Shown here: piece by piece, positions 8,808 to 16,722 of the stretch
Position numbering within the stretch: the stretch's first letter is position 1
Layout of the letters: each line of letters opens with the position of its first letter
Source: Streptomyces olivochromogenes
GTDB taxonomy: Bacteria; Actinomycetota; Actinomycetes; Streptomycetales; Streptomycetaceae
Assembly (NCBI RefSeq): GCF_001514115.1
Contig: NZ_KQ948452.1
Location: 1 to 64,000, forward strand
DNA: 64,000 bases
Reading direction: 5' to 3'
Program-made: the position numbers and the translations under genes
Notes under the pieces: model-generated
The model's database searches: none
Told to the model about the DNA's origin: nothing
Seen by the model: the letters and a program-made list of their open reading frames with translations, nothing else

Positions 8808-8850
8808 AAGGCCCAGGTCAGCCGGTGAGAATCCGGTGATCTGGGCCTCT
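8808..8850 (+). terminator. Rho-independent terminator after tRNA-Val
   Basis: AAGGCCCAGGTCA pairs with TGATCTGGGCCT around an inner CCGG..CCGG stem, followed by a T-containing tail. It also lies downstream of the convergent integrase gene. A near-copy occurs after att site 3 (24411-24460). Confidence 0.75.
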
Positions 8851-8883
8851 GTCGTTTCCGGCCGCCGAGGGGCGCCGTGCCAC

Positions 8884-10017
8884 TTACGTGCCAGATGGGC
8901 CGCGCGGAGGTCGCTTCACCTTCCTGATCTGACCGTCCACGTAGTCGGCGATCTGGTGGTCGCGCCCGTTGACGAGGTGCTGATAGACCAGCGCGGCTCG
9001 CACCGACGAGTGGCCCATCCGGTGCATCAGCTCGCGGGTGGTGGCGCCACCGGTCGCGGCGAGGGTGTTCCCGGTGTGCCGGAGATCGTGGAAATGGACG
9101 TCACCGAGGCCGGTTGTCTTGAGCGCGCGGAGCCAGATCCGACGGAAGTTGTTGCGGCGGAGGACACCGCCGCGGGCCCCGACGAAGACGAGACCAGTTC
9201 GGCCGGCGGAGGCATGCTCGGCCAGCTGGTGCGCCAGCTCGGGCACGAGCGAGGCCGGGAAGGCCACGGTGCGGACACCGGCCGCGCTCTTGGGCGCCTT
9301 GACCGTCAGGCCGTCTGTCCGAGTCTCGGCGTATGAGCGGCGGACGGACACGGTGCGGGCCTCCAGGTCGATGTCCCGGCGCTGGAGAGCGGCCAGCTCA
9401 CCGAAGCGGAGCGCCGCGAAGGCGGCCAGGAGGATCAGGGCGCGGCAGTGAGGCGGAACGGCGTCGGCGAGCCGGTACACCTCGGGCACGGAGAGGAACG
9501 GCCGCTCGGTGTGGGTGACCGTCCCCGCGCCTTTGACCCGGCACGGATTGCGCCCGATCAGCCCGTCATCCACGGCCGTGTTCATGATGGCGCGGAGGAC
9601 CTGATAGGCCTTGGCGACGGTTGCCGCGCCGACTCCGGCGTCGAGGAGATCGGTACGCCAGCGCCGTACCTGCGGCGTGGTGATCTCCCGCAGCGGGATC
9701 GCACGGAACGTCGGCAGGATGTGCCGATTGAGAACGCCTGTGTTGCGCTCGCGGGTGGTGGCCGCGTAGTCGCGATCCTTGATCCAGGCCTCCGCGAAGT
9801 CACCGAACGCCACCTTGACGTCGGGGTTCTGCCAGTTGCCGTCGAGGATCTTCGCTTCCTGCTTGACGAGCCAGCGGTCCGCGTCGGTCTGGGTGGCGAA
9901 GGTCTTGTCCGCCGTGCGCATCAGCCCGTCGGGGCCCCGGTAGCGGGCCTGGAAGCGCCCCGACGGCAGCTTGCGCACAGACCCGAAGCGGCGACGACGC
10001 CCCTTGGCGTTCGGCAT
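8884..10017 (-). CDS. int: Site-specific tyrosine integrase of the AICE
   Basis: 377-residue tyrosine recombinase. Residues 1-70 form the arm-binding part, about 70-165 the SAM-like core-binding domain, and 170-370 the catalytic domain with Arg204 (ALRFGEL), HDLRH (His310, Arg313), GHSS (His336) and Tyr345 in VYQHL. All catalytic residues are present. The gene ends 92 bp from the tRNA attachment site, the usual place for AICE integrases. It overlaps the upstream excisionase by ATGA, so the two are translationally coupled. It should carry out integration at tRNA-Val and, with the excisionase, excision. Confidence 0.95.
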   Translation of the reverse strand: MPNAKGRRRRFGSVRKLPSGRFQARYRGPDGLMRTADKTFATQTDADRWLVKQEAKILDGNWQNPDVKVAFGDFAEAWIKDRDYAATTRERNTGVLNRHILPTFRAIPLREITTPQVRRWRTDLLDAGVGAATVAKAYQVLRAIMNTAVDDGLIGRNPCRVKGAGTVTHTERPFLSVPEVYRLADAVPPHCRALILLAAFAALRFGELAALQRRDIDLEARTVSVRRSYAETRTDGLTVKAPKSAAGVRTVAFPASLVPELAHQLAEHASAGRTGLVFVGARGGVLRRNNFRRIWLRALKTTGLGDVHFHDLRHTGNTLAATGGATTRELMHRMGHSSVRAALVYQHLVNGRDHQIADYVDGQIRKVKRPPRGPSGT

Positions 10018-10229
10018 CAGGCCACCGCCTTGAGGTGCGAGGCACGGCCCGTGATCGGCTCCACGGTGTGCTCAGTGATGTACGCGTCCACCGCACTCTC
10101 CGGGATGCGAACGTGACGGCCGACCTTCACGAAGGTGATGCGTCGCTCGGCTATCAGACGACGGGGGAAGCGCGCCGAGGTGCCGAGCACTTCGGCCACC
10201 TGGTCGACGCTGAGGTATCGGTCATTCAC
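10017..10229 (-). CDS. xis: Excisionase / helix-turn-helix DNA-binding protein
   Basis: 70 residues, GTG start. YLSVDQVAEVLGTSARFPRRLIAERRITFVKVGRHVRIPESAVDAYI (shown here as the MerR-like fold of SinR/Xis excisionases, positions 5-51) is a winged helix of the excisionase family. The gene overlaps repSA by GTGA at its start and int by ATGA at its end. It should direct excision together with the integrase. Confidence 0.88.
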   Translation of the reverse strand: MNDRYLSVDQVAEVLGTSARFPRRLIAERRITFVKVGRHVRIPESAVDAYITEHTVEPITGRASHLKAVA

Positions 10230-11605
10230 GCTGCGGCTCCTTCCATGGCGAGTTGGTCGCGTAGGGCTTCGCGGGCGGTTTCGCGGTTGTGCTGGAGGTC
10301 GCGGGCGATGGTGGCGGCGAGGGCGGATTCGCCGGGGGTGTGGCCGTGTCCGGCGTATTGCCAGTCGGCGAGGACGAGGACGGTGTCCGGCTCGCGGTCG
10401 TCCAGGCCGAGGGCTTGGCGTTCCTGGGCGGCGCGGAAGTCGGCGCGGGCCTGGCGCAGCTCGCCGAGGGTGGTGGAGTAGCGGCGGGACTTGGAGGAGA
10501 AGTGGCCGCGGAAGCCGAGCATGTGAGCCCAGGCCCAGAGGCGGCGGTCCGGGTAGAGCGGATCGAGGTGCTTGCATGCCTCGATGAGGCGGCGGGTGTG
10601 GTCGGGGACGTGGTGGCGGTCGAGTTCGGAGAGTTCGCCGATGCGGCGGTCGAGGGTGCCGGTGTTCTCGGCTGCTTTGGTGGCGTACTTGGCGACGTAG
10701 GAGGCGACGGCCTGTTCGGTGATGTCGGAGCCGTCGCCGAAGGCCTTGACGGGGCGGACGTCGAGTTGGGTGCCCCAGCGGAAGGTGCGGGCGGGCTGGT
10801 CGGCGGCGGCGGGGACGGAGACCGAGGTGTAGGAGTGCGCAGTGGCGGCGCGGATGGCGTCGGTGAGCAGGCCGACGCTGGCCCAGGACGGGGGCGGGGT
10901 GTCGGGTCCTTCGGGGCCGTCGATGCGGATGACGGCGTGGAAGTGGAGGGCGCCGCGCTTCTGGAATTCGGCGACCTTGCCGTAGGAGAGCCGGGCCGAC
11001 TCCTTGAGATCCCGTTGTGTGAGCCCGGCGCGGGCGGCGATCTCGCGGCGGAGCCGGTTGGTGAAGCGTTGCCACAGGTCGCCTGCGTGGTTGTTGAAGA
11101 GGACGGCGCCCGCGTAGTCGTAGGTGGATGGGTTGAGCGCGGTCCCGAGGGCCGGATCGGCGGGGGCGTGGTGGGTGCCGCAGCGGCAGACGCCATGGTC
11201 GGGGCGGTTGTGGACGGGGCCGAAGGACGGGGCGGTGAGGGTGGCGAAGACGCGGGGGTGATCGCGGACCGTGGAGGGGATGTCGCGGCGGTCGTCTCCG
11301 GCCAGGCCCGCGCGGATGAGGTGGTAGGTGTCGCCCGCGTACGTCCAGGCGCAGGACGGGCAGCGGGATGCACGCCGGTTGCCACAGGCGACCCGGAGCC
11401 GTCCGCCGGGCTCATTCTCGGTCGTGTAGTGGTGGAGGGTTTCGCCGGTGGTCTTGTCCTTGGTGAGGGTCCAGCCGGTGAGGTGGATGGGGTCGGCGCA
11501 TCCTCCGGTGCGCTTGATCTGGTCGTGCCAGCGGTCGAAGTCGTCGGCCGAAGCCACCCTCAGCAGGTCGCCGAGGGTGGTCGGGTCGAGCAGCGGGTTA
11601 GGCAC
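10226..11605 (-). CDS. repSA: RepSA-type rolling-circle replication initiator
   Basis: 459 residues. Motif I is around residues 119-132 (VFATLTAPSFGPVH). The HUH motif is H221-F-H223 in GALHFHAVIRIDG. The tyrosine motif YVAKYATK has Tyr303 and Tyr307. A Cys cluster near 74-86 (CGNRRASRCPSC) may bind zinc. This is the initiator that lets pSAM2-like AICEs replicate after excision. GTG start with GGGAGGG upstream. It overlaps the next upstream small gene by 8 bp. Confidence 0.9.
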   Translation of the reverse strand: MPNPLLDPTTLGDLLRVASADDFDRWHDQIKRTGGCADPIHLTGWTLTKDKTTGETLHHYTTENEPGGRLRVACGNRRASRCPSCAWTYAGDTYHLIRAGLAGDDRRDIPSTVRDHPRVFATLTAPSFGPVHNRPDHGVCRCGTHHAPADPALGTALNPSTYDYAGAVLFNNHAGDLWQRFTNRLRREIAARAGLTQRDLKESARLSYGKVAEFQKRGALHFHAVIRIDGPEGPDTPPPSWASVGLLTDAIRAATAHSYTSVSVPAAADQPARTFRWGTQLDVRPVKAFGDGSDITEQAVASYVAKYATKAAENTGTLDRRIGELSELDRHHVPDHTRRLIEACKHLDPLYPDRRLWAWAHMLGFRGHFSSKSRRYSTTLGELRQARADFRAAQERQALGLDDREPDTVLVLADWQYAGHGHTPGESALAATIARDLQHNRETAREALRDQLAMEGAAA

Positions 11606-11783
11606 GGGCGCCCTCCCGTGCTCGGGTGGTGCGGGCGGTACCGGTGCCGTGGCAGGCCGGGCAGTGCGCGGTGATGGTGCGCAGGTGTCCGCGGTGGTCG
11701 CGGCCGCCGAGGGTGATGGCGGCGGAGGCGAAGCCGTCGCAGGCCGGGCAGATCCGGGACGGCGGGCGGGTGCGGTGCGTCAT
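11598..11783 (-). CDS. Small zinc-ribbon protein
   Basis: 61 residues with two CPAC motifs (CPACDG and CPACHGTG), which resemble a treble-clef or DnaJ-type zinc finger. ATG chosen because GAAGGAA precedes it; a longer in-frame extension lacks a ribosome binding site. Overlaps repSA by 8 bp. Such proteins are common next to repSA in AICEs; role unknown. Confidence 0.75.
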   Translation of the reverse strand: MTHRTRPPSRICPACDGFASAAITLGGRDHRGHLRTITAHCPACHGTGTARTTRAREGARA

Positions 11784-11871
11784 GCTGGGGGTTCCTTCCG
11801 GTTGCGAGATCGGGATGGGGCACGGCTCCCGGGCGGCGGAGACTTGGCGGTTGAGGCCGCCCGGGGGCCGG

Positions 11872-12207
11872 TCAGCGGCGCTTGCCCTCGGCACTGATGA
11901 GCGAGCGGATCACTAGGGCGCAGATGGCGACGGATGCGCCGGTGATGGCGATCGCGAGGAGCATCGAGACGAGGACAGCGCCGACGACCAGGACGACGGC
12001 GGTGCCGCTGCCGACGAGGGCGATGACGGCGCTGGGGGTCAGCTGCACGGTCGGCCGAGCCGGAGCCGGGGCCGGGGCCGGAGTGACGACCGGGGCGGGC
12101 GCGGGGGTCTGCGGGGTGTGCTGGATGACGGCGGTCGGCTCGACGACGGCGGGCGGGGTGACCAGGCCGGTGGGCTGGGGCATGGTCGGGACCTTGGGAC
12201 GGAACAT
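11872..12207 (-). CDS. spdD: SpdD-like plasmid spread protein
   Basis: 111 residues. The N-terminal half is rich in Pro, Ala, Val and Thr (about residues 10-55). Two hydrophobic segments follow (about 58-83 and 84-103), then a basic tail. This layout is that of the Spd spread proteins, which help intramycelial movement of the element. GAAGGGAG precedes the ATG. Confidence 0.78.
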   Translation of the reverse strand: MFRPKVPTMPQPTGLVTPPAVVEPTAVIQHTPQTPAPAPVVTPAPAPAPARPTVQLTPSAVIALVGSGTAVVLVVGAVLVSMLLAIAITGASVAICALVIRSLISAEGKRR

Positions 12208-12230
12208 GGCGGTTCTCCCTTCGCGGGTGG

Positions 12231-12386
12231 TTACTTGACGGCGGTGTCGATGGCGGGGGCGAGCAGGCTGTCGGCGAGGAGGTAGCCGCCGAGGAGGAGC
12301 ACGGCCACGAGCCACCAGGGCGGGCGGATGAGCTTGATGCCGAGCCAGCCGACGACCAGGAGGGCGAACCAGAGCGGGACCTGCAC
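12231..12386 (-). CDS. Small hydrophobic protein of the transfer cluster
   Basis: 51 residues, GTG start after AAGGGAGG. Two membrane segments (about residues 3-20 and 24-43) are joined by RPPWW. It lies between the SpdD-like gene and a Cys/His-rich small gene in the same direction. Probably part of the spread machinery. Confidence 0.65.
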   Translation of the reverse strand: MQVPLWFALLVVGWLGIKLIRPPWWLVAVLLLGGYLLADSLLAPAIDTAVK

Positions 12387-12398
12387 GGGGTGCCTCCC

Positions 12399-12590
12399 TT
12401 AGCGGACGGTGCAGCGGTGGGTGCGGGCGGCGAGCTGGGCGGCGGACTGGCTGGAGTAGTCGGCGGACCAGCCGCAGCGGTCGTTGGTGCACACGGCGGC
12501 GTGTTTGGTGTGGCCGTGGCGGTCGCGGTGGGTGCCGATCTGCACGGGGCCGATCCGCATGACGGAGTGGAAGTGGTCGCGGGCGGGCAT
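12399..12590 (-). CDS. Small mobile-element transfer protein
   Basis: 63 residues. Contains CTNDRCGW plus several His, which suggests a metal site, and basic residues. Similar short proteins lie between DUF2637 and spd genes in AICEs and are often named mobile element transfer proteins. Start at ATG 12590, preceded by GGAAGGA. Confidence 0.68.
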   Translation of the reverse strand: MPARDHFHSVMRIGPVQIGTHRDRHGHTKHAAVCTNDRCGWSADYSSQSAAQLAARTHRCTVR

Positions 12591-12609
12591 GGCGGTCAGT
12601 CCTTCCGGG

Positions 12610-13257
12610 TCAGGTGAGTTGGGTGGCGATGGCGTCGGCGAGCTGGGGCGGGACGCCGAGGCGGGCGCGCAGGGTGTCGGTGTCGATCCGGGTACCGGTG
12701 CGGGCGTGGTGGTCGTCGGCGACCTTGCGGGCGTGGTCGACCAGAGCCGCCGGGACCGGCGGAACCGGGGCGGGCAGGGCCGGGGCTTCCTCGGCCGCGG
12801 GGACCGGGGTGGCCTCCGGGGCATTGGTGGGGAGGGGTTCGACGTCGATCTCGGGTTCGGGCGCGGGTGCCGGCGGAACCGGCACCCGGTCCCCGGTGGA
12901 GTGGGCGAGGAGGGTGCCGCCGAGGAAGGCGAGGGCGGGCCATCCGGCGATGCCGAACCGCAGCCAGGCGGGCGGGTGGGCGAGGTCGAGGAATCCGGCG
13001 GTGGCCACGTTCGCCCCGAGCGAGGCGAAAAGCGCGATGACGAACCAGCACCAGGCCAGCCGGGACGGACCCTCCGAGCGGAGCCGTCGCCAGGCAGCGA
13101 CCAGGAGCAGGTCCACCGAGATCGGATAGGCCCACGCCTTCCACCCGTCCTGTCCGGCGGCGTCGGCGAGGTCGTGCAGGTGGGCGAAGGAGAGCGCTCC
13201 GGCGATGACGGCCTGGACGAGGACGGCGTCCACGCGGAGCGCGGGCCGGGCGTTCAT
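12610..13257 (-). CDS. DUF2637 membrane protein of the AICE
   Basis: 215 residues. Four hydrophobic segments occupy roughly residues 10-125, with SFAHLHDLA and WKAWAYPISVDLL, both characteristic of DUF2637. A Pro/Ala/Glu linker leads to a C-terminal helical DNA-binding-like domain (about 165-215). Found beside FtsK-like tra genes, so a role in transfer or spread is likely. Its ATG overlaps the stop of the upstream small gene. Confidence 0.85.
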   Translation of the reverse strand: MNARPALRVDAVLVQAVIAGALSFAHLHDLADAAGQDGWKAWAYPISVDLLLVAAWRRLRSEGPSRLAWCWFVIALFASLGANVATAGFLDLAHPPAWLRFGIAGWPALAFLGGTLLAHSTGDRVPVPPAPAPEPEIDVEPLPTNAPEATPVPAAEEAPALPAPVPPVPAALVDHARKVADDHHARTGTRIDTDTLRARLGVPPQLADAIATQLT

Positions 13258-13460
13258 GACGGATCTCCGGGGTAGTCGGGGCCGTCGGCGGGGTCGTAGC
13301 CGGGCGGGAACGTGCCGGGCGGCGGCTCCGGCAGGGACGCGGCCAGCGACGGGCCCACGGCCTCGATGAAGTCGTCGTCAGCGCCGAGCATGTCGGCGTA
13401 GAGGGCGAGTTGGCCGAGCAGCAGGACGGTGCGTGCGAAGTCGTCGCAGTCGGGGCACAT
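13254..13460 (-). CDS. Small acidic protein, function unknown
   Basis: 68 residues, starting MCPDCDDFARTV. One CPDC pair, an amphipathic helix and a Pro/Gly/Asp-rich tail. Overlaps the DUF2637 start by four bases (ATGA), so the pair is translationally coupled. GGGAG precedes the ATG at the expected distance. Confidence 0.65.
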   Translation of the reverse strand: MCPDCDDFARTVLLLGQLALYADMLGADDDFIEAVGPSLAASLPEPPPGTFPPGYDPADGPDYPGDPS

Positions 13461-13541
13461 GGAGTGTTCTCCCTTCCTCGGGCATGGAGGGGGTAGGGAC
13501 CTGGCGCGATGCGGTCGCGCCGACCGGGGAAGCGAGAGAGG

Positions 13542-14897
13542 TCAGGCGGTGGCGGGGGCTGTCTTGGACAGCGGCACCCGGTCCGAGGGCAGCGCGGCGG
13601 TGGCGGGCCGGAAGGCCGCGAGGGCGGGCAGGTCCGGGGTGCGGTCGGCGTGCTTGTTGCAGAGGTTCACGGCCTCGCGCAGCGAGGTGTGCGGGGCGCG
13701 GATACGGGCCCAGCCGCCCGATGAGTCACCGGTGACGGCGATGCCGGGGGCGTCGGTGGGGATCTGGATGGCGGCGAGGACGGCGTCCGGGGAGATGTCC
13801 CCGAAGGCCATGTTCGCCGAGGATTCGTCGTTGACGCGGTGGGCGGTACGTCCGGTGAGCTGGGCGCGGAGCATGGTGATTCCCTTGCCGAGTTCGGAGC
13901 CGAAGCGTTGCCCGCAGATCTCCAGGTAGATCCCGGCGGCGCGGCCGAGCTGGGCGAGGCGGACGAGGGCGGTGATGATCCGGTCCCGGCGCTTCTCCTC
14001 GTCCTTGCTCGCGTAGAGGGCGAGTTCGGCGACCTCGTCCACGAGGACCACGACCGGGACCGGGCGCAGGTGGTCGGGCAGGTCCCAGATGTCGGCGGCG
14101 ATCTCCGCATCCGGCACGTTCACGGTGATCCGCTGCTCAGCCCGTATGAGCTGGTAGACGCCCTCCATATGGGTGACGAGGGCTTCGAGGAGGTCGAGGG
14201 CGGTGTCCGGGTTGTCGGCGAGCGCGGAGAACCGGCGCGCGAGGGGGAAGAGTTCGACGCCCTGTTTGCAGTCGATGCCGACGAGCGCGACGTTCATCGG
14301 GGCGAGACCGGCGACCAGGTTGCGCTGGTAGACGGACTTGCCGGACTCGGTGGCACCGAGGGTCAGACCGTGCGGGACGGCCCGGTAGTCGCGGTAGTGC
14401 ACCGCCCCGTCCTCGCGCAGGGCGACCGGCACCCGCATCGGCTCATGGTCGGTCTTGGCGGGCATCTGCACCCGCTTGAGGACGTCATAGCCGGTCATCC
14501 GCACCTCGACGACGCCGGAGCGCAGTTCCCGGGAGGTGACGCCGTACATGGAGAAGGAGTGGCGCAGCCGGTCCGTGGCGGCGGAGACATCGAAGGCGTC
14601 CTGTCCGGGGCGGAGCTTGAGGCGGAGCACCAGGCCGGTCCGGGTGGGGCGGATGCGCAGGATGCGAGGTGCCCGGGACTCGGGGACGGGCCGGTTGGCG
14701 ACCCGGGCGACGGCCAGGCGCCAGCGCGACGGCGGAACCGTCAGCCCGCAGGCGTCCATGACGGAGGTGTAGCGGACCAGGACCCGCAGGGCGGCGAAGG
14801 CGGCACCGAAGGCCAGCCAGTACCAGGCGGGGCGCCGCCACCGCAGGATCAGTGCGGAGGTGACGACCAGCAGCAGGGCGACCGTTAACGCGGTCAT
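13542..14897 (-). CDS. traSA: FtsK/SpoIIIE-like DNA translocase (TraSA/TraB type)
   Basis: 451 residues. Two membrane segments in residues 3-45. The ATPase core carries Walker A GATESGKS (181-188) and Walker B VVVLVDE (282-288). This is the single protein that moves double-stranded AICE or plasmid DNA between Streptomyces hyphae. Start chosen at ATG 14897, which directly precedes the membrane segments; a longer open frame runs back to 15002 inside the upstream gene. It is close behind that gene. Confidence 0.9.
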   Translation of the reverse strand: MTALTVALLLVVTSALILRWRRPAWYWLAFGAAFAALRVLVRYTSVMDACGLTVPPSRWRLAVARVANRPVPESRAPRILRIRPTRTGLVLRLKLRPGQDAFDVSAATDRLRHSFSMYGVTSRELRSGVVEVRMTGYDVLKRVQMPAKTDHEPMRVPVALREDGAVHYRDYRAVPHGLTLGATESGKSVYQRNLVAGLAPMNVALVGIDCKQGVELFPLARRFSALADNPDTALDLLEALVTHMEGVYQLIRAEQRITVNVPDAEIAADIWDLPDHLRPVPVVVLVDEVAELALYASKDEEKRRDRIITALVRLAQLGRAAGIYLEICGQRFGSELGKGITMLRAQLTGRTAHRVNDESSANMAFGDISPDAVLAAIQIPTDAPGIAVTGDSSGGWARIRAPHTSLREAVNLCNKHADRTPDLPALAAFRPATAALPSDRVPLSKTAPATA

Positions 14898-14899
14898 GA

Positions 14900-15253
14900 T
14901 CAGGCTGCCTTCGACGTCGAGGCAGCGGCGGCGAGCGAGGTGACCGCGACCGCGCGGAACGCGATACCGTGCCGCTTCTGCCCGTTGAACTCGTTCTCCC
15001 ACGCCGAGGCGACCAGCCCGGTCAGCGCGACCGGGGTCCCCATGGTCAGGTCCTCGGAGACGCCGGGCTGCGGAACGGTGAGCTTGAGGATCTCCACCTC
15101 GTCGGGCGTGGAGAACATGACCTCCACTGTCATCAGGGTCACGCCGTCCTTGTCGAGGGCGATCTCACCGGTACGGCGGTCCTTGACCTTCGGCTGCGGA
15201 GCCTTAGCGACCATCACGGTCGCGTTGGTGGTGTCGACGGGAATCTGACGCAT
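14900..15253 (-). CDS. Conserved AICE protein upstream of the translocase
   Basis: 117 residues. Beta-rich, with VMVAKAPQPKVKDRRTGEIALDKDG near the N-terminus (residues 13-37) and GTPVALTGLVASAWENEFNGQ (82-102), recalling the SCO3933-family regulatory proteins often placed before tra. ATG 15253 has GGGAG upstream. The open frame continues to 15409, but those codons lie across the palindromic operator and are not needed. First gene of the int-ward operon. Confidence 0.7.
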   Translation of the reverse strand: MRQIPVDTTNATVMVAKAPQPKVKDRRTGEIALDKDGVTLMTVEVMFSTPDEVEILKLTVPQPGVSEDLTMGTPVALTGLVASAWENEFNGQKRHGIAFRAVAVTSLAAAASTSKAA

Positions 15254-15364
15254 GATGGAACTCCCTTTCAGGGGCGGGAGCGGCGTACTTGCTTGGCGGT
15301 GGGTCGCCGCTCCTGTGCGTTGACGGGTGGCCTGCAGCAAAGCCGCGGGCGTTTGCGCTTCAAT

Positions 15365-15402
15365 CTGGTGCGCACCAGTAGGTTGCATCTGGTGCGCACC
15401 AG
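15365..15402 (-). promoter_or_regulatory. Paired palindromic operators of the AICE transfer operon
   Basis: CTGGTGCGCACCAG occurs at 15365-15378 and again at 15389-15402, centres 24 bp apart. The second copy extends to ATCTGGTGCGCACCAGAT (15387-15404). They lie 110-150 bp upstream of the ATG at 15253 and probably control the rep-xis-int/tra operon. The dyad spacing suggests cooperative binding of a dimeric GntR or XRE repressor, for which two candidates are encoded next door. Confidence 0.75.
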
Positions 15403-15491
15403 ATGTCAAGCGTTGTCGTCGGTCCGGCTCTTCAACTCGCCTTCCTGTGACGTTTCTAGGGAACCGTTTCTGCCAACGCCCCGGTAGCCAA

Positions 15492-15522
15492 CAGGGGTTA
15501 ACACCCGGCTCGTTAACCCCTG
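15492..15522. promoter_or_regulatory. Perfect inverted repeat before the XRE regulator
   Basis: CAGGGGTTAAC (15492-15502) and GTTAACCCCTG (15512-15522) form a perfect dyad with a 9-bp centre, 66 bp before the GTG of the XRE/TPR gene. Likely an operator for autoregulation or for the divergent operon. Confidence 0.65.
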
Positions 15523-15588
15523 CCGACCTGCGCGGATGTGAGGCATGCTGCTATTAGGGCTTGGCAACCACAGGCAGGGCGAGGCGAC

Positions 15589-16722
15589 GTGACGAACGGA
15601 CTCAAGGCAGCGCGGAGTGCACGAGAGTGGTCGCAGGAGCGGTTAGTTCGAGAGATCGAACGTCATGCGCATCAGCACATGCTCACCGTCGCGTCCACGG
15701 CCAGCCTGCGCGTCTACGTCTCGGAGTGGGAGAACGGCCGCCGTTCGATCTCAGCTCGCTATGCGAAGATCCTGCGCGCTCTTCTCGGCATCACGGACGA
15801 CGAACTGCATGGCAGGGCCGAGGCGTTGGCCGTGCCTGTCGTGGCTGACGGATACGACGAACTCATAAGCCGGATCGACGCCGCCCGCAGCGTCAGCCTC
15901 ACCATGGTGACGACGTTCATGGATCAGACGGAACTGTTCAGGACCATGGACCGGCAGATGGGCGCCGCGAGCCTTGTCGACCCGATGACGGGGCACCTGA
16001 CGAAGCTCGAGGACGCGCTCACCTTCGCCGTACTTCCGGAGACCCGGCGCCCGGTCGCCCTCGCGTTGGCGGGGGCTGCAACGCTGGCCGCATGGCAGGC
16101 ACTTGATGTGGGCGCCGTGGAACGAGCCTGGCGACACTATGAGTTGGGCAAGCGAGCGGCACAGGAGGCTGACGAGCCGATGTACCTCGCGCACGCCACG
16201 GCCGAGCAGGCGTATGTGCTGTGCGACGCGGGCCGGGCCACCGTCGCGGTCCAGCTGATACGGGACGCCCAACGCGTCGGCGGCAAGACGATGTCCCCAC
16301 GACTCATGGCCTGGTTGTACGCGGCCGAAGCCGAGATCTGCGCCCGGGCGGGGTTGCCGGACGACTGCCGGCGGGCGCTGGAAAACGCGATGCGACACCT
16401 GCCGCCGGGGGAGGAGGCCCGAGACGCGGACATGCTGAGCATCTTCTTGAACGAGGGGCACCTCAGCAGGTGGCGCGGTAACGCACTCGCTCTGATAGGC
16501 GACGACGAAGCGGTGACGAGCCTGTACGACGCCCTTGATTCCGCAGACCCCACCTTCATACGAGCGTCGGCGGGACTGCGGTGTGATCTCGCCCAGGCGC
16601 ACATGGCGCGCGGCGAATACGACCAGGCGCACGAGCACCTGCGGCAGGCCCGACTGCTGGCGAGCCGTACCGGGTCAGTGCGTCATCGTCGCCGGATCGA
16701 GCAGCTCACGCAGCGGTTGTAG
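15589..16722 (+). CDS. XRE-family regulator with TPR-like C-terminus
   Basis: 377 residues, GTG start after GGGCGAGG. A helix-turn-helix in residues 3-60 (GLKAARSAREWSQERLV and the SEWENGRR recognition part) is followed by about 300 residues of helical repeats, similar to the tetratricopeptide domains of Streptomyces signal-sensing regulators. The domain order suits a repressor or activator released by a peptide or other ligand. It diverges from the transfer operon and converges with the GntR-NUDIX gene, overlapping its end by 17 bp. Confidence 0.8.
   Translation: MTNGLKAARSAREWSQERLVREIERHAHQHMLTVASTASLRVYVSEWENGRRSISARYAKILRALLGITDDELHGRAEALAVPVVADGYDELISRIDAARSVSLTMVTTFMDQTELFRTMDRQMGAASLVDPMTGHLTKLEDALTFAVLPETRRPVALALAGAATLAAWQALDVGAVERAWRHYELGKRAAQEADEPMYLAHATAEQAYVLCDAGRATVAVQLIRDAQRVGGKTMSPRLMAWLYAAEAEICARAGLPDDCRRALENAMRHLPPGEEARDADMLSIFLNEGHLSRWRGNALALIGDDEAVTSLYDALDSADPTFIRASAGLRCDLAQAHMARGEYDQAHEHLRQARLLASRTGSVRHRRRIEQLTQRL

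Larger units (their letters stand above)
15254..15588. other. Divergent regulatory region of the AICE
   Basis: Non-coding. Separates the leftward replication/transfer operon from the rightward XRE regulator and contains the two operator sets listed separately. A/T content is higher around 15440-15530 than in the neighbours, fitting promoters on both strands. Confidence 0.6.
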
